A stretch of DNA of 64,000 nucleotides from positions 124,001 to 188,000 of the forward strand of contig MU130361.1 of the NCBI GenBank assembly GCA_015039465.1. Direction: 5' to 3'. This stretch comes from Phlegmacium glaucopus (lineage: Eukaryota; Basidiomycota; Agaricomycetes; Agaricales; Cortinariaceae). This document shows positions 22,133 to 32,493 of the stretch, piece by piece. Made by a program: the position numbers and the translations under genes. The stretch's first letter is position 1. Each line of letters opens with the position of its first letter. The notes below the pieces were generated by a model that worked only from the letters and a program-made list of their open reading frames with translations, was not told the origin of the DNA and did no database searches.

Positions 22133-22712
22133 CCATGGTTGACTTTGATACCTGCATTGGAGGAAACGACCTTGAATAGAATCACAAATTATAAGAGCTT
22201 GGATGGGTTGAATGCGTTATCCATCTATCAGTCGTGTTTGAACCAGCGCAACGTAACATGGACAAGTTCTATGACCTCGCAGGAGTTGGTGAGCAAACAA
22301 GAATGTAACAGCTTGTGACACAAACTAATGCAAATATCAGCCGAAGCCCTGAACAGGAGCACTTCCGAAAACAAAGAACCAAGGACTGTCGACTGGCAAG
22401 CTGTTACATTCCGTCATATGTTACTCTGGTCCAGCTCCGTCGGAGCTGTCTCCAGTAGTCCATACTCCGTACAGTGCCTTCCCTTATATCCCAAACTACT
22501 CTTCCTATGTTCAACTCCGAGACTTTTCCATGTCATTCCGGCTCCCCCATCTATACTCCAAACCCATTACCACTTCTTTGCCACTACCACTATTCTTTGT
22601 CATCATCCTTCCCACCATCAGTCAGCATACCTGCCATGGATTATTCACCCAAGAATGCAGGACCTTTTCCGGGAGCAGAACGCAGCACTTATATTTATAT
22701 TCTATATTTTGT

Positions 22713-22818
22713 NNNNNNNNNNNNNNNNNNNNNNNNNNNNNNNNNNNNNNNNNNNNNNNNNNNNNNNNNNNNNNNNNNNNNNNNNNNNNNNNNNNNNNNN
22801 NNNNNNNNNNNNNNNNNN
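22713..22818. other. Assembly gap (106 N)
   Basis: A run of N is present. Any reading frame that crosses it is unsupported. Confidence 1.
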
Positions 22819-23767
22819 AGGATCCCCAATGGAATTCAAAGTACAGGGTTAAACGTTTTGATGCACCAAATACACTGCGACTGGTACACACCAATGCAAA
22901 TGGGAGAGCAACGGAGGAAGTGGTATTCACCATTCAAGGGGTGCTGTCAGGCAAGAATCTGCCCCCTGTCACGGAAAAGATCAGGTGAGGTCATGAAATC
23001 CAGTTAACATTCTACTGGCTAACAATCAATGCAAGATCAACCTCACAGGCATGTTATCTTCAACAAGGCATCACATTAATCGGATCTGGAACACCCACAT
23101 TTGAAGAGGCAATAGATGCAGCACAAGAAATATACAGTATATTTGACAGAAACGTACAAGACACGTCGCTCGAATCATGGTCGCTTCCATCATCTCCTAT
23201 CACACAAGGCAGAGCCCTTGATGCTTCGAACCGATATCTTACATCCAAACAGGACACTCCTGCAATGGCATCAATCCCTATACCAACAATGATTGACCCT
23301 CAGGGTATTCTCAAAAAACTGACCAAGGAAGGGTTCCTGTACAGCAAGGAAAATGAAGTGCAGTATTATCAGGTACACAAAAGTGACAAAGGTACCAATA
23401 GGTAAGTAAGAAGGTTATTTGACCCATAACAAGTGCACTAATAAACGATATACAAAGATTTGAACCAGTGGGGCCAGAAATATTCGAATTGGAGACATAG
23501 TCAAAATCCAAGTTTCATTTATTGCAGTACCACTGAAAGACAACAAACACAAAATGATTGTGGTGCTGAGGTCAATCACATTGTTAGATCAGTATTTTAG
23601 CCAGGTAAGAGAACTATTGATCACAAGCATTGAAAAGCAGGATGCGAGAGCCTGAAGTAACCCAGCCGGTCACTTTGAAGTGACAGGTTGGCTACAGAAA
23701 TCTCACAGATGACGATGAAAACCAGATGGCAATCAACAAGCACGTTGACCAGCACCAGAAAGTGTGA
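22819..23767 (+). pseudogene. Member of a multicopy agaricomycete gene family, broken
   Basis: After the gap, exons read KRFDAPNTLRLVHTNANG with ATEEVVFTIQGVLSGKNLP, then QQGITLIGSGTPTFEEAIDA, LTKEGFLYSKENEVQYYQV, and FEPVGPEIFRIGDIVKIQVS with VPLKDNKHKMIVVLRSITLL, separated by short introns. I recall this phrase order from a dispersed agaricomycete protein family of unknown function. After 23605 the frame is lost, so the C-terminus is degenerate. The N-terminus falls in the gap. The family has no name I can give with confidence. Confidence 0.5.
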
Positions 23768-24159
23768 ATTGGGTATTTTTCGTAGCTATTGCCAATGTAA
23801 AGCAGCCTGTCAATAAAATCATGATTCAATCCTCTACATTAGATTCTCTAAATTCATTTCAGATCAAATTACTAGAACTACTAGGCCCACTCGACAACCA
23901 AGCTGTGAAGACACAGCTTTATAAGTTATTCACTACAAAACCTCATTTCACCTAAGCCCAGCAGGATAACAATAAAAGGATCAGGAATGTTTAGTCTTAT
24001 AGTTGGATACAACAATCATACAGTCAGATAACGGAAAATCTAACAATTTGGTTTTGCGGTGTGATTTGGGACTCCGACCAGCAATCACTGCACGAATAGA
24101 TGCTGACTCGCTTTTTTGTGTTTTTTTTGGCAGTGTTGAGCTTATATAAGACCGAGTTC

Positions 24160-24893
24160 TCAATACTGAGAACTCGGAACCAAAGTTCAAACCAGACTTT
24201 TGAGAACTGGACCAAAAGTTCAGTTCAAAGTTCGGAATTTGGCTGAACTGGACTTCAAGTCCAGTTTGAGGTTCAGCAGGATTAGGCAGGTTCGAACCAA
24301 GTTCGAACCAATAACAGATTTTCTTGTGATTTCTAAATATTTTTGAACAAATTTGACTTAGAAGAGTCAGAACCATTCATTTGATGCAATAAACTTGGTC
24401 TGTAGGCACCAGGATATATTTGGCATGTTTATCTAACACATTTTTGGTGATCTTATCAATTGATCAAACATAAATAGTTGTGCTAGATGTCTGATTATAG
24501 CAGTAAAACATCAGATAATTTACTAAAACAGGCAAAATGATAAATTTATGAAAGTGAAGATTTAATGGAGATTTTTAATGTGAAAAAGAAGATAAATTAA
24601 TGGTGGGAAAAAATACAGGTCCAAACCTGAACTGGACCTGAACTGGACCTGAACTGAAGTTCAGTTCAAAGTTCGGCCAAATGGCTGAACCGGACCAAAG
24701 GTTCAGTTCTCAGTTCGCCAAAAAAGGTGCTGAACCAGACTTCAGCATCCCTAGTTCAGTTCAAACTGGATGAACTGCCAATCCTCCAAATGCCTGAACT
24801 GAACTGAAAAGTTCAGTTCAGTTCAGTTCAGTTCAGTCAGTTCAGGTTCAGTGAGTCAGTTCAGAACTGAACTTTGGCAACACTATTCAGCAT
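24160..24893. repeat. GTTCAGTTC-rich MITE-like composite
   Basis: Long stretches of degenerate TTCAG/CTGAA repeats (AAGTTCAGTTCAAAGTTCGG, GAACTGGACC) in both orientations make an imperfect inverted structure. Two right-end-like motifs, CAGCATCCCTA, occur at about 24753 and 24893, which reverse to TAGGGATGCTG, a hAT-like terminus. No matching left end or target duplication was found, so it appears truncated or nested. Confidence 0.5.
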
Positions 24894-25131
24894 CCCTACT
24901 GGCAACAGTTTCTCATGTCTTGTGACAGGGCCCACAACCCTAGAACCATTGTCTGGGCTGTGAAAACTATCTGCAGAATGAAGGTCATTGTATGTGTTAT
25001 GAACTTCATTTTTATTTTCTCAATCACCACTGAACACGATGTCATTTCACCTACATGCACTTTACCTTCCCTTTTCATTTCCGTCTACATATGTTCACCT
25101 CATTCTTTTCATTGTTTAATAAACATGTGTA

Positions 25132-25210
25132 TGACTCATTGTATGAGTCAACTCTATTTTTACTTATGACTCACTCTCATATGCAGACGACTCATAGTAT
25201 ACATGACTCA
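25132..25210. promoter_or_regulatory. Cluster of four TGACTCA (Gcn4/AP-1 type) heptamers
   Basis: TGACTCA lies at 25132-25138, 25167-25173 and 25204-25210, and its complement TGAGTCA at 25144-25150. No host gene starts nearby. The surrounding sequence has the look of an LTR, but no boundaries could be fixed. Confidence 0.35.
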
Positions 25211-25694
25211 TCTACTTACTATAAATACAATACCTACATCTATTGTATTCCTTAGCTAGTTCTTGAGAATTGAACCTGTTTGCTTACTCTTGAAACTTTC
25301 TCAAACTCATAAGACAATTCCTCAAGACAATCCTCTTGGTATTCTTTGAGCTCATTGTGAATGAACAAACTCTTCTTTACGACTGTTTACAATCAGAGAC
25401 ATCTGAATCGTTCAAAGTCATAACAGTATGTACAGATCGCGACTATGCTTCTCATCAAAACCAAAGAAGCCCAACTCATGCTAGTCCTGTTTTTACCATG
25501 CCCCTAAAACCGTGTCAGAAACTTCTTATGTAATCTTCGGAGCTTCAATTATCGTCACGTCGAGTGGACACGACAGGGTGGATATTTTGCGACATTTTAT
25601 ATGCAAGGGATATGGAATTAGTTTAAAGAATATCGGGTGAAAATTTCGTCCTGAGCAGCTGAGTTCTCGTTGTCAATTTTGTTCCTGTGGGTCA

Positions 25695-26331
25695 CAAGGG
25701 GGCACCGGGATTGAAATGCCGGACTGGTACCTGGTTAGTTAGTCCAGCCGGAGGCCCTGAAAAAAAAAAAGGACTTCACCAGAACAAGGCTTTAAAACAT
25801 CAATTTGAAGCTATTAAGGCCTTACTACATGCAGAAGATGTGCAGAAATGAGTTCCTCTAGTAGCATAGGTCTGGTGTAGGTAGATAAGACTGTAATATT
25901 CATATTTTATGGGTGATCACACTATTTACAACCAGTATCTACTATCTATAGGCAATTTGAAATGCACTGAATATCCCTTCACCCAGGTACTTGATGGTTG
26001 ATCAGGTGGCACAATCAAATGTAATCAGTCTGGCTGTGAAACTCAATGGGTAAGTACCACATTATCAAGTAGGATTGTGCTGCATTACTTACCTGAGATG
26101 TTAGTATCACCTCTAATACCTAGAGTTGGAGCCCCAGAATTAGGTTTGCACTGCTTGCGAGGTGTCTTCTGAGGCAAGGGGAGGCAAGCGAGCACGGAGG
26201 TGAGGATAGGATGACGTCATATTGCCATATATAGATGTGTGCCTGATTACATAAGTTAGTTAGTCCACCCAAAGTTGGCTTAAAAAATAAATCGACCCCA
26301 GGTATTTTTTTTTGATCCCGGTGCCCCCTTG
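25695..26331. mobile_element. hAT-type MITE (637 bp) with perfect 8-bp target duplication
   Basis: The ends are CAAGGGGGCACCGGGATT and the complement of ATCCCGGTGCCCCCTTG. The flanks are GTGGGTCA at 25687-25694 and GTGGGTCA at 26332-26339. An 8-base duplication with CARNG-type ends is the hAT signature. There is no transposase frame inside. Confidence 0.85.
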
Positions 26332-26522
26332 GTGGGTCAGACAAGAGAAAGTACCTTACATAATCATTTCGAACTGCTCATCCATTTGCCTAACTCTTCC
26401 ACATCAGCTCATAAGCCCCTAAGTTTTTACAGCAATGATTATTGTGATCTCTTAAAAGTCTTGTTCTCTAAATTTTATCCAACAATTTCCAAGGGGGCAC
26501 CAGGAATCAAACCTGGAACCCA

Positions 26523-26542
26523 GGGTTGGGGTGGGGTGGGGT
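26523..26542 (+). other. G-quadruplex-forming run
   Basis: GGGTTGGGGTGGGGTGGGG has four G-tracts separated by one or two bases, fitting the standard quadruplex pattern. A second long G-run lies at about 27468-27487 near the other end of the same MITE, on the same strand. Confidence 0.6.
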
Positions 26543-26672
26543 GCCAAAGGCTTAGAAATTTTTTATTTTTGGGGGTCAAACTTTGAAAACTTGCATATAA
26601 GTACTTGCCCACAGCATAGCACACAGTAATACAGTCCCTGGACAGATTTATGGATTAGTTGTTCCTCATTTA

Positions 26673-27218
26673 TAGTGATGGTCAAGGGTAACCCCGGGGT
26701 GGAATTAGGCTGACCCTTACCCTTACCCTCCAAAAACCCTTACCCTTGGCTGAGGGTAAGGGTTTTGGAGGGTAAGGGTAAGGGTTTCTGAGGGGTTGGA
26801 GGGTAAGAAACCCCAGCAGGGTTTAGTTCAAGGGTTTGGTCCAAATCCTTCCTCAAGCTTTGTAATCCAAAGGAGCCTTCAAAGTAGCTATTATTTAAAA
26901 CATGTTCAGGGTGTTAAAGGTGTTTAGCAATAGATTTTAAATGAAATAGAGAGGGTTTGACTAGTATTTTAAGCTACTGATTGTTGTGAAAGCAGTGAGG
27001 CCTCTTTAGATTGCTTTTTCTCTGATTTAAAGTCAATTTTATAGATACACAACAGTTAGATCACTCTGATATCAGAGAAATAAAAATTCCCAAAAATACC
27101 CTGACCCCTCCAGAAGGGTAAGGGTTTTTCAAGGGTCAAAAAATCTGTACCCTGACCCTGACCCTCCTTACCCTTACCCTTGTACCCCAGGGGTTTCCCA
27201 AACCCCTGCCCATCACTA
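26673..27218. mobile_element. hAT-type MITE (546 bp) with AAGGGT-repeat arms and perfect 8-bp duplication
   Basis: Ends are TAGTGATGG and its complement CCATCACTA. Flanks are CTCATTTA at 26665-26672 and CTCATTTA at 27219-27226. The arms are made of reiterated AAGGGT/ACCCTT hexamers (GGGTAAGGGTAAGGGTTT) and pair with each other over more than 100 bases with gaps. No coding frame is present. Confidence 0.88.
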
Positions 27219-28033
27219 CTCATTTAGGTCAGCTGGGCCAATTTTTTTGACTACTGATGGTCCAGTGAAAGGCAGGTTAAGACTTCAAAATAACTTAGAC
27301 CATGTACTGCTCACATATTTACTGCTTACTACATCCTCAAAGATGGTTATTTCTAGTTATCCAAAGTGTTGCAGCTTGGGCGGCTCAAGTTCTAGGTCAG
27401 AAGGGAGCAGAGCCCAAAAATGTGGGAAAAACATACCACATTTGGATGAAAACATACCCGATATGGGTTGGGGAGGGGGGGGGGGGTTGGCGAGGCCTTA
27501 GAGAAAAAATTCTACCCCGTGTAGTTTTTCGAATCTTGGTGCCCCCTTGACAACCTCTTCCTCGTCACCTGCGACCATATTTTCAAAGTCCGAAGATTAC
27601 ATAACAACTTTCTGACACGGTTCGGGCGCGGTAAAAAACAGACTTCATATATCGTGATCCGTAGGGCACATCACATATATCGAAGTCTGGCTAGGAGAGA
27701 CTAAACTCATGCTAGTATTGACTAAATATCTGAAACTTCCCCGGTGACTTTCGTGAAGGACTTATGCCTCTTGCTCCAGTTCAAGTTGAATCGACTCATA
27801 TGGAACTGCATCTCTCTCATCGTTCATCTCTCTCTCTCTCTCATTCATGGTTAGTTGTCCACATTAGGCTTTTCCATCTATTCAATCAAGGTGCAACATT
27901 GTTGCATTTTAATAAACTTCCGACATCATGTTTAACATGAGGCACGGCATCTAAGGAGGCCTTAAAGAGTGGACGACCAGTTCATCATCTTTCAGACCTT
28001 TTCACTACAACCACCATTCATCGCTGAAAAGCC

Positions 28034-30153
28034 ATGAAAATCCTTGCTGACTTGAATACCCATTCTGAGGCTTTGTCACAACTGTTTGACTTCCCTGCTG
28101 CAAGTGGTCCTGTTGGTATCGACGACAAGTCACAGGTATTATCACCCATCTTGACCTCATCGTCGCTTACCGGTGCAGATCGTATGGAAATCTTCATTAT
28201 TATAATTGTTTGCTAACAAATTATAACATCCTAATAGCTGCACAAACCTGGGACACGCTAAATTCATTCCTTCCAATCTTTGAATTGCTTGGCCCCAAGC
28301 TCGTTTTGGATCAGAATGCCTATGTGAGTGGGTTCTTACTATTTCAGTAGATCGATGATGCTAATAGCAACTCAATATGTATCCAGTACATACACGGATT
28401 AGTAGACGATAATGATTTGGCAGTTCTCCGGGATCATAGGCTCATGGTCACCGAATTCATTCTCTCCGATGGTGATGTCGAAAACATTAAACCAAAAATT
28501 GCGCCTTCTGCGTTCCTCCATATTTCCCGGCTCTTGGAACCTAATTCAGCATTCCTGCCATCCTTATTGCGTCTGCGCATCATTCATACTGATTCATACT
28601 TTGACTGTCTTCATCTTCTACAAACACCTTCACTCAAGATATTGGAGGCTACCGACGTACCAGATCATCACCACCCGACATTTTTTTCATTTTTGACCAC
28701 CCTCGAGCACAAAGCGCCTTTTATTGAAGATATAACTCTTGGTCCAGGACGGTTTCCATTGAAGTCCTTGCAGGCCATTCTCAAATTCACCCACCTTCAC
28801 CAACTAGAACTGAGAGATGCAGCCTCGACGATTAATTTCATACTCTTCCAAGATATAGGGGCCTTGCCCAACCTCGAATCTTTCATACTTGATGCACGAT
28901 CTTGCGAATACATCTCGCGAATCCCAGAGAAGCAAGATCAGTCTCTTTCTCCGGAACACACAGATGTTGGGAGCCAAACACCGAAATCCTCGTCAGACAT
29001 CGATAGCGATGGTCCTTCTGGTGATGCTTATTTCCGTTCCTCATGTCTTGGGACCCCGATACTTGGAATACACGAAGATGACAACAAAACAGTGGATCAT
29101 CCTCTCCAACCGATTTGCGAGCAGATCTCTGGAGATACAAATTCTTCGGCTTCGATGGTGGGTGGCTTCCCCCAGCTGAAGAAGTTCCATGTCTTTGGAG
29201 GATTGCCTTTGATCCAAGACATGATTCCGTATATTGCTTCGAGCACGTTGGAGGATATTTCTATCACCGTTATCCGCCTATCTGTGCAAGAATTGAAAGA
29301 TCCACTCACCCCGATCCAAGAGATGGAGGAGAAAGCCGAGAGAGAGGCGCTAGCTAAGGTTGAACAGAGGAGACTGGCAAGACCCTTTCCATCATCAGTG
29401 TTTAACGGCGGATGGCGCGAATGGAAGGAAGCGGAAGCGGAAGATAAGAAGATCGAGGAACTCAAGACTGCGGAGGCCACCGAGAGAATGCAGAAACGCA
29501 AACAAGCAACCTTTGATCATCACACTGCTTTATATATAACTGTTCTTGAAACGGTGTCATTTCGCTGGTCAGCGCATCTCAAGGTGGTCAGGTTCAATCA
29601 GTTAGACCAGTCCTCTCAGCCACTATCCATAGCGCCCACGCTTCCGAACCAAGTGTATGAAACACTGTTCTATCATCCGAAGATAGAGATCTTAGACTTC
29701 AAACGATGGAAAGTCGACTCTATGGAGGATCTCCTCTTCTCCTTGAAAACATCAGGTCCCAAAAACCTCAAACAGCTTCATCTACCAATTGATGGTCCCT
29801 GCTCCGCCGTTTCATTATCTGACTTGCTGGATATTGCTAAAGCATGTCCGATGCTTGAATCCCTCCAATGTTGCGTTAGTACCCTTCCACCGATCCCTGA
29901 ATACTCCGTTCCGACAAGTAAAGGCCTCTCTCATGGGCTGAAAGCACTCTTCGTTGCTAATGACCCAACTTCCCCTTGGGACTTTGACCAGCTTATTCTC
30001 GTTGCGCGTCATCTTTATCTCTTGTTCCCCTATCTGAAAGCTCTAGATATTGTGGAAGGATCCAATGCGGAGCAGTGGGTGCGTGTTCGTAATCTGGTTA
30101 AGGTGTTCCAGACTATCCATAAGGACGATATGTACCGCTTTGCTACAGTTTGA
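28034..30153 (+). CDS. F-box/LRR-family-like protein
   Basis: Three exons are proposed: 28034-28115, 28238-28323 and 28387-30153, with consensus donors and an internal CTAAC branch site in intron 1. Frame arithmetic is exact (82, 86 and 1767 bases) and gives 644 residues. The protein has a leucine-rich pattern in its first 250 residues (FLHISRLLEPN, LPSLLRLRIIHTD, LKSLQAILKFTHLHQLELRD), a charged central segment with a probable coiled coil (EMEEKAEREALAKVEQRR, about residues 350-410), and more LRR-like turns toward the end (KNLKQLHLPIDG, CPMLESLQ). It resembles agaricomycete F-box/LRR proteins, which act as substrate receptors of SCF ubiquitin ligases, but no F-box is obvious at the N-terminus. 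It may start further upstream. Confidence 0.7.
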
Positions 30154-31607
30154 TACGCGCCACCACTGTCGGCTCTATGACCTTAGAATGACAATCCAGG
30201 TCGTGATGTTTTTCGGTGACTTTTTCCTTGATAAACACGGTATAGTGATATTCAACATTTGTAAAGTCTAGATAAGGCGCAACCTTAAAAGACAAAAACG
30301 TACCGAGATAATCATAGATTCTACCTGATCTCTTTCCATTTACAACAGAGCCGTTTTTTATTGACATGAGGTGAGGCATAGAATTTTGAGCACTATGAAA
30401 GTTCATCGTAGTATTAAGAACTGGTGCACCACGCGTAGGTACTACGTATCTTCAAGCCAAAGAAGAAAGGAAAAATTGATACACAAAGAAGTTCAATCCT
30501 GGGGCCTTCCAATATGTAATATCATGTTGCTGAAACATGTCCGTCTGGGATATTAACGAGGTCTAAAAAGAGGGACTCTGCAACGCACTGCGTTCCAACA
30601 AAAATCCACAAAAATCATGGCCAAATCAGCTTCTGACGATGCCAACTGTCACTCCCGACCTGCCACCTTCCAAGGACGCTAACACATCGTTCCTAAGCCC
30701 ACTTGGTTAGTGTCAAGACGTGGTCATCGCCTAGATCCCCTTTACATGGAGTTCCAATGTGACTACTAATGAATCAGATATGACATTGGTGGTAGTAGAT
30801 GAATCTTATGAAGCGAGGCTAGGAGTGAGTTGCCAGATATGTGGAGCTGGGAGATGTACAACTTGAGGATGACGTTCGGCTTTTAGGGGGAGATAGTTCA
30901 TATGGCGGATGATATCAACAAGGTGAGAGGACATACCTCTCGCATTGCCTTGAGGAAAGCTTCCATCTTTCCATTTGATAATCCTCGCCGGTCGTGGGGA
31001 AGTCTGGAACAGAACGGTACCTAACACCAGTGATGCACGAAAAGCGACCTTGAATGTCATAGTTGCGATAAGCAAAGCCAACATCAGGTCAGCGACTCGG
31101 TGCTGTCCACTAAATAATCACAAGGAAGATGGCAAGATATACGGAGGAAGAGGGTGGCAGATGAATATACGGGGACAACATCAGAGCAACTGATAGTATC
31201 GACACATAGAAAAAGAGGCGACATGTCAATGCAACGAAGGACTCGTTGGATAGGATAAGCGTGAGTGTCGTTGTGGGTGGCAACTGATGGGTATAAGGTA
31301 GTTCCATAGAGAACGGACAATAGAACTCGGCGATGACATCCGATTACCAATGACTGAAGAACAAGTCAACAACGCAATAGATGAACCCGAACGCCGTCTA
31401 GCAAAAGAACGAATTCCTAACATCAGCTACTCTCGTGTCACACTTTCGACACACAGTTGGTCTGGCCCAATCTTTTGAATATGTAGGTCAATTCTACGCT
31501 ACCATCAGGTAAATCCACCGCACGACATGATGATGCATGATGTCTCACTCACCACTAATCCAGGTGACGCCATTGACATTGGCAATTTGGCATGATTTGG
31601 GATCAAT
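30154..31607. other. Intergenic, no gene recognised
   Basis: Only short open frames without family motifs or convincing splice patterns are visible. The upstream exon of the gene beginning near 31608 could lie in the last few hundred bases. Confidence 0.5.
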
Positions 31608-32493
31608 TACTAGCGCGATTGTCAGTCCTCAACTGTCCTCAACGTTCGTAGACGCCGCCCCCAAGTCCTTCACCTGCCTACCGACGTGCATGAGGACGTT
31701 TATGGTTTTCCTGGAGATTCACCCAGTGACGTTCCGCGTGTATTCTCCTCCATCTCATGCATCATCAATAAGATTGGAGTTCGTTGGTGTGTAGTGGGCG
31801 ACATCCTCCTTTTGCACTACGGAGTTCCAAAAATCATGGAGGTAAACAGAAAAGGACTGTATTCATTTTTGGGCTTACCATGATACAAATGAGCAGGACA
31901 TAGAGGTTTGTGTGCCTCTCGAGAATCTCCGTCAGGTTCAAGAAGCATTCAATGCCGAGAAGGAATTCTGTTATCCGTTTCGGCCATCGAGGTCATTTTA
32001 TAATAAACATCTCGCGCAGTACTCACGCTTCAGGGTCAAAGGCATGCGCCAATGTTTCTTTCTGGTTCCTGACTCTCATTACGGCTTGGATCCAAAAGCA
32101 TTTGATGAAATTATGCGTCCTCCACACCTGGGCTTTCCCCTCCTACCTCTTCCTCGATATGTCAATGGTCTTGCCAGCGTTGTAGTCCGCTCCGGTATTG
32201 ATAATAATAATTTCGCTGTGCAGATAGAGTTTCTCATTGATGGGATGGACATTGATGAGGAGTGGTGCTGCACCTATCTTGATGGGCCAGGTCAGGACCT
32301 TGTTCAGAGCAGAAGTTCACAAAGCGCAAAGAAGGCGAGAATGGATTCACATCCAAAGTATGAAGGCAATCTCACGACATACATTCGCAACGTCGAGGAG
32401 CGGAATAGCATCATTAATGTCGTTGGACGGGTAATGGAAATCCATAGTGAGTTCTTGCATTCTTCGCATACAGGCAATCTGAATCACCTATAG
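31608..32493 (+). CDS. Nucleotidyltransferase-like fold protein family member, 5' end not located
   Basis: Exon to 31841, intron 31842-31896 (55 bases, GTAAAC to GCAG) and exon 31897-32493 join in frame. The protein reads HLPTDVHEDVYGFPGD, then INKIGVRWCVVGDILLLHYG and VPKIMEDIEVCVPLENL, a pattern I know from many agaricomycete hypothetical proteins with a nucleotidyltransferase-like (VGDILLxYY) start. The remainder (RFRVKGMRQCFFLVPDSHYG, RPPHLGFPLLPLPRYVNGLA) is not informative. No in-frame ATG lies between the stop at about 31605 and the first motif, so an upstream exon is likely, or the gene has lost its start. Function is unknown. Confidence 0.55.

Larger units (their letters stand above)
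26490..27549. mobile_element. hAT-type MITE of the same family, with another MITE inside
   Basis: The ends CAAGGGGGCACCAGGAATC and the complement of GAATCTTGGTGCCCCCTTG belong to the same family as 25695-26331. The flanks ACAATTTC (26482-26489) and ACAACCTC (27550-27557) agree at 6 of 8 positions, consistent with an older 8-base duplication. The interior is interrupted by the element at 26673-27218. Confidence 0.75.
25480..27650. repeat. Outer inverted-repeat element enclosing nested MITEs
   Basis: Inverted arms lie at 25508-25541 and 27589-27622 (34 bases, two mismatches; core CCGAAGATTACATAA and TTTCTGACACGGTT). Similarity continues more weakly outward to about 25485 and 27640 (CTGTTTTTACC). 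Removing the insertions between them leaves only a few hundred bases, so this is itself a short non-autonomous element. Target duplications were not found. Confidence 0.55.

Noticed and set aside
22328..23007. Three long open frames across 22713-22818
   Set aside because: They depend on the N run; no protein can be inferred through an assembly gap.
26673..27218. Telomere-like repeats
   Set aside because: The hexamer is AAGGGT/ACCCTT, not TTAGGG/CCCTAA, and the block is bounded by hAT-type ends with an 8-base target duplication.
25695..27549. Several tRNA T-arm-like sequences (TCCCGGTGCCCCC)
   Set aside because: They are the terminal inverted repeats of two related MITEs, as shown by the paired orientation and target duplications.
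29097..29501. 134-codon minus-strand frame
   Set aside because: Antisense shadow of the spliced 28034-30153 gene; no motif or splice support.
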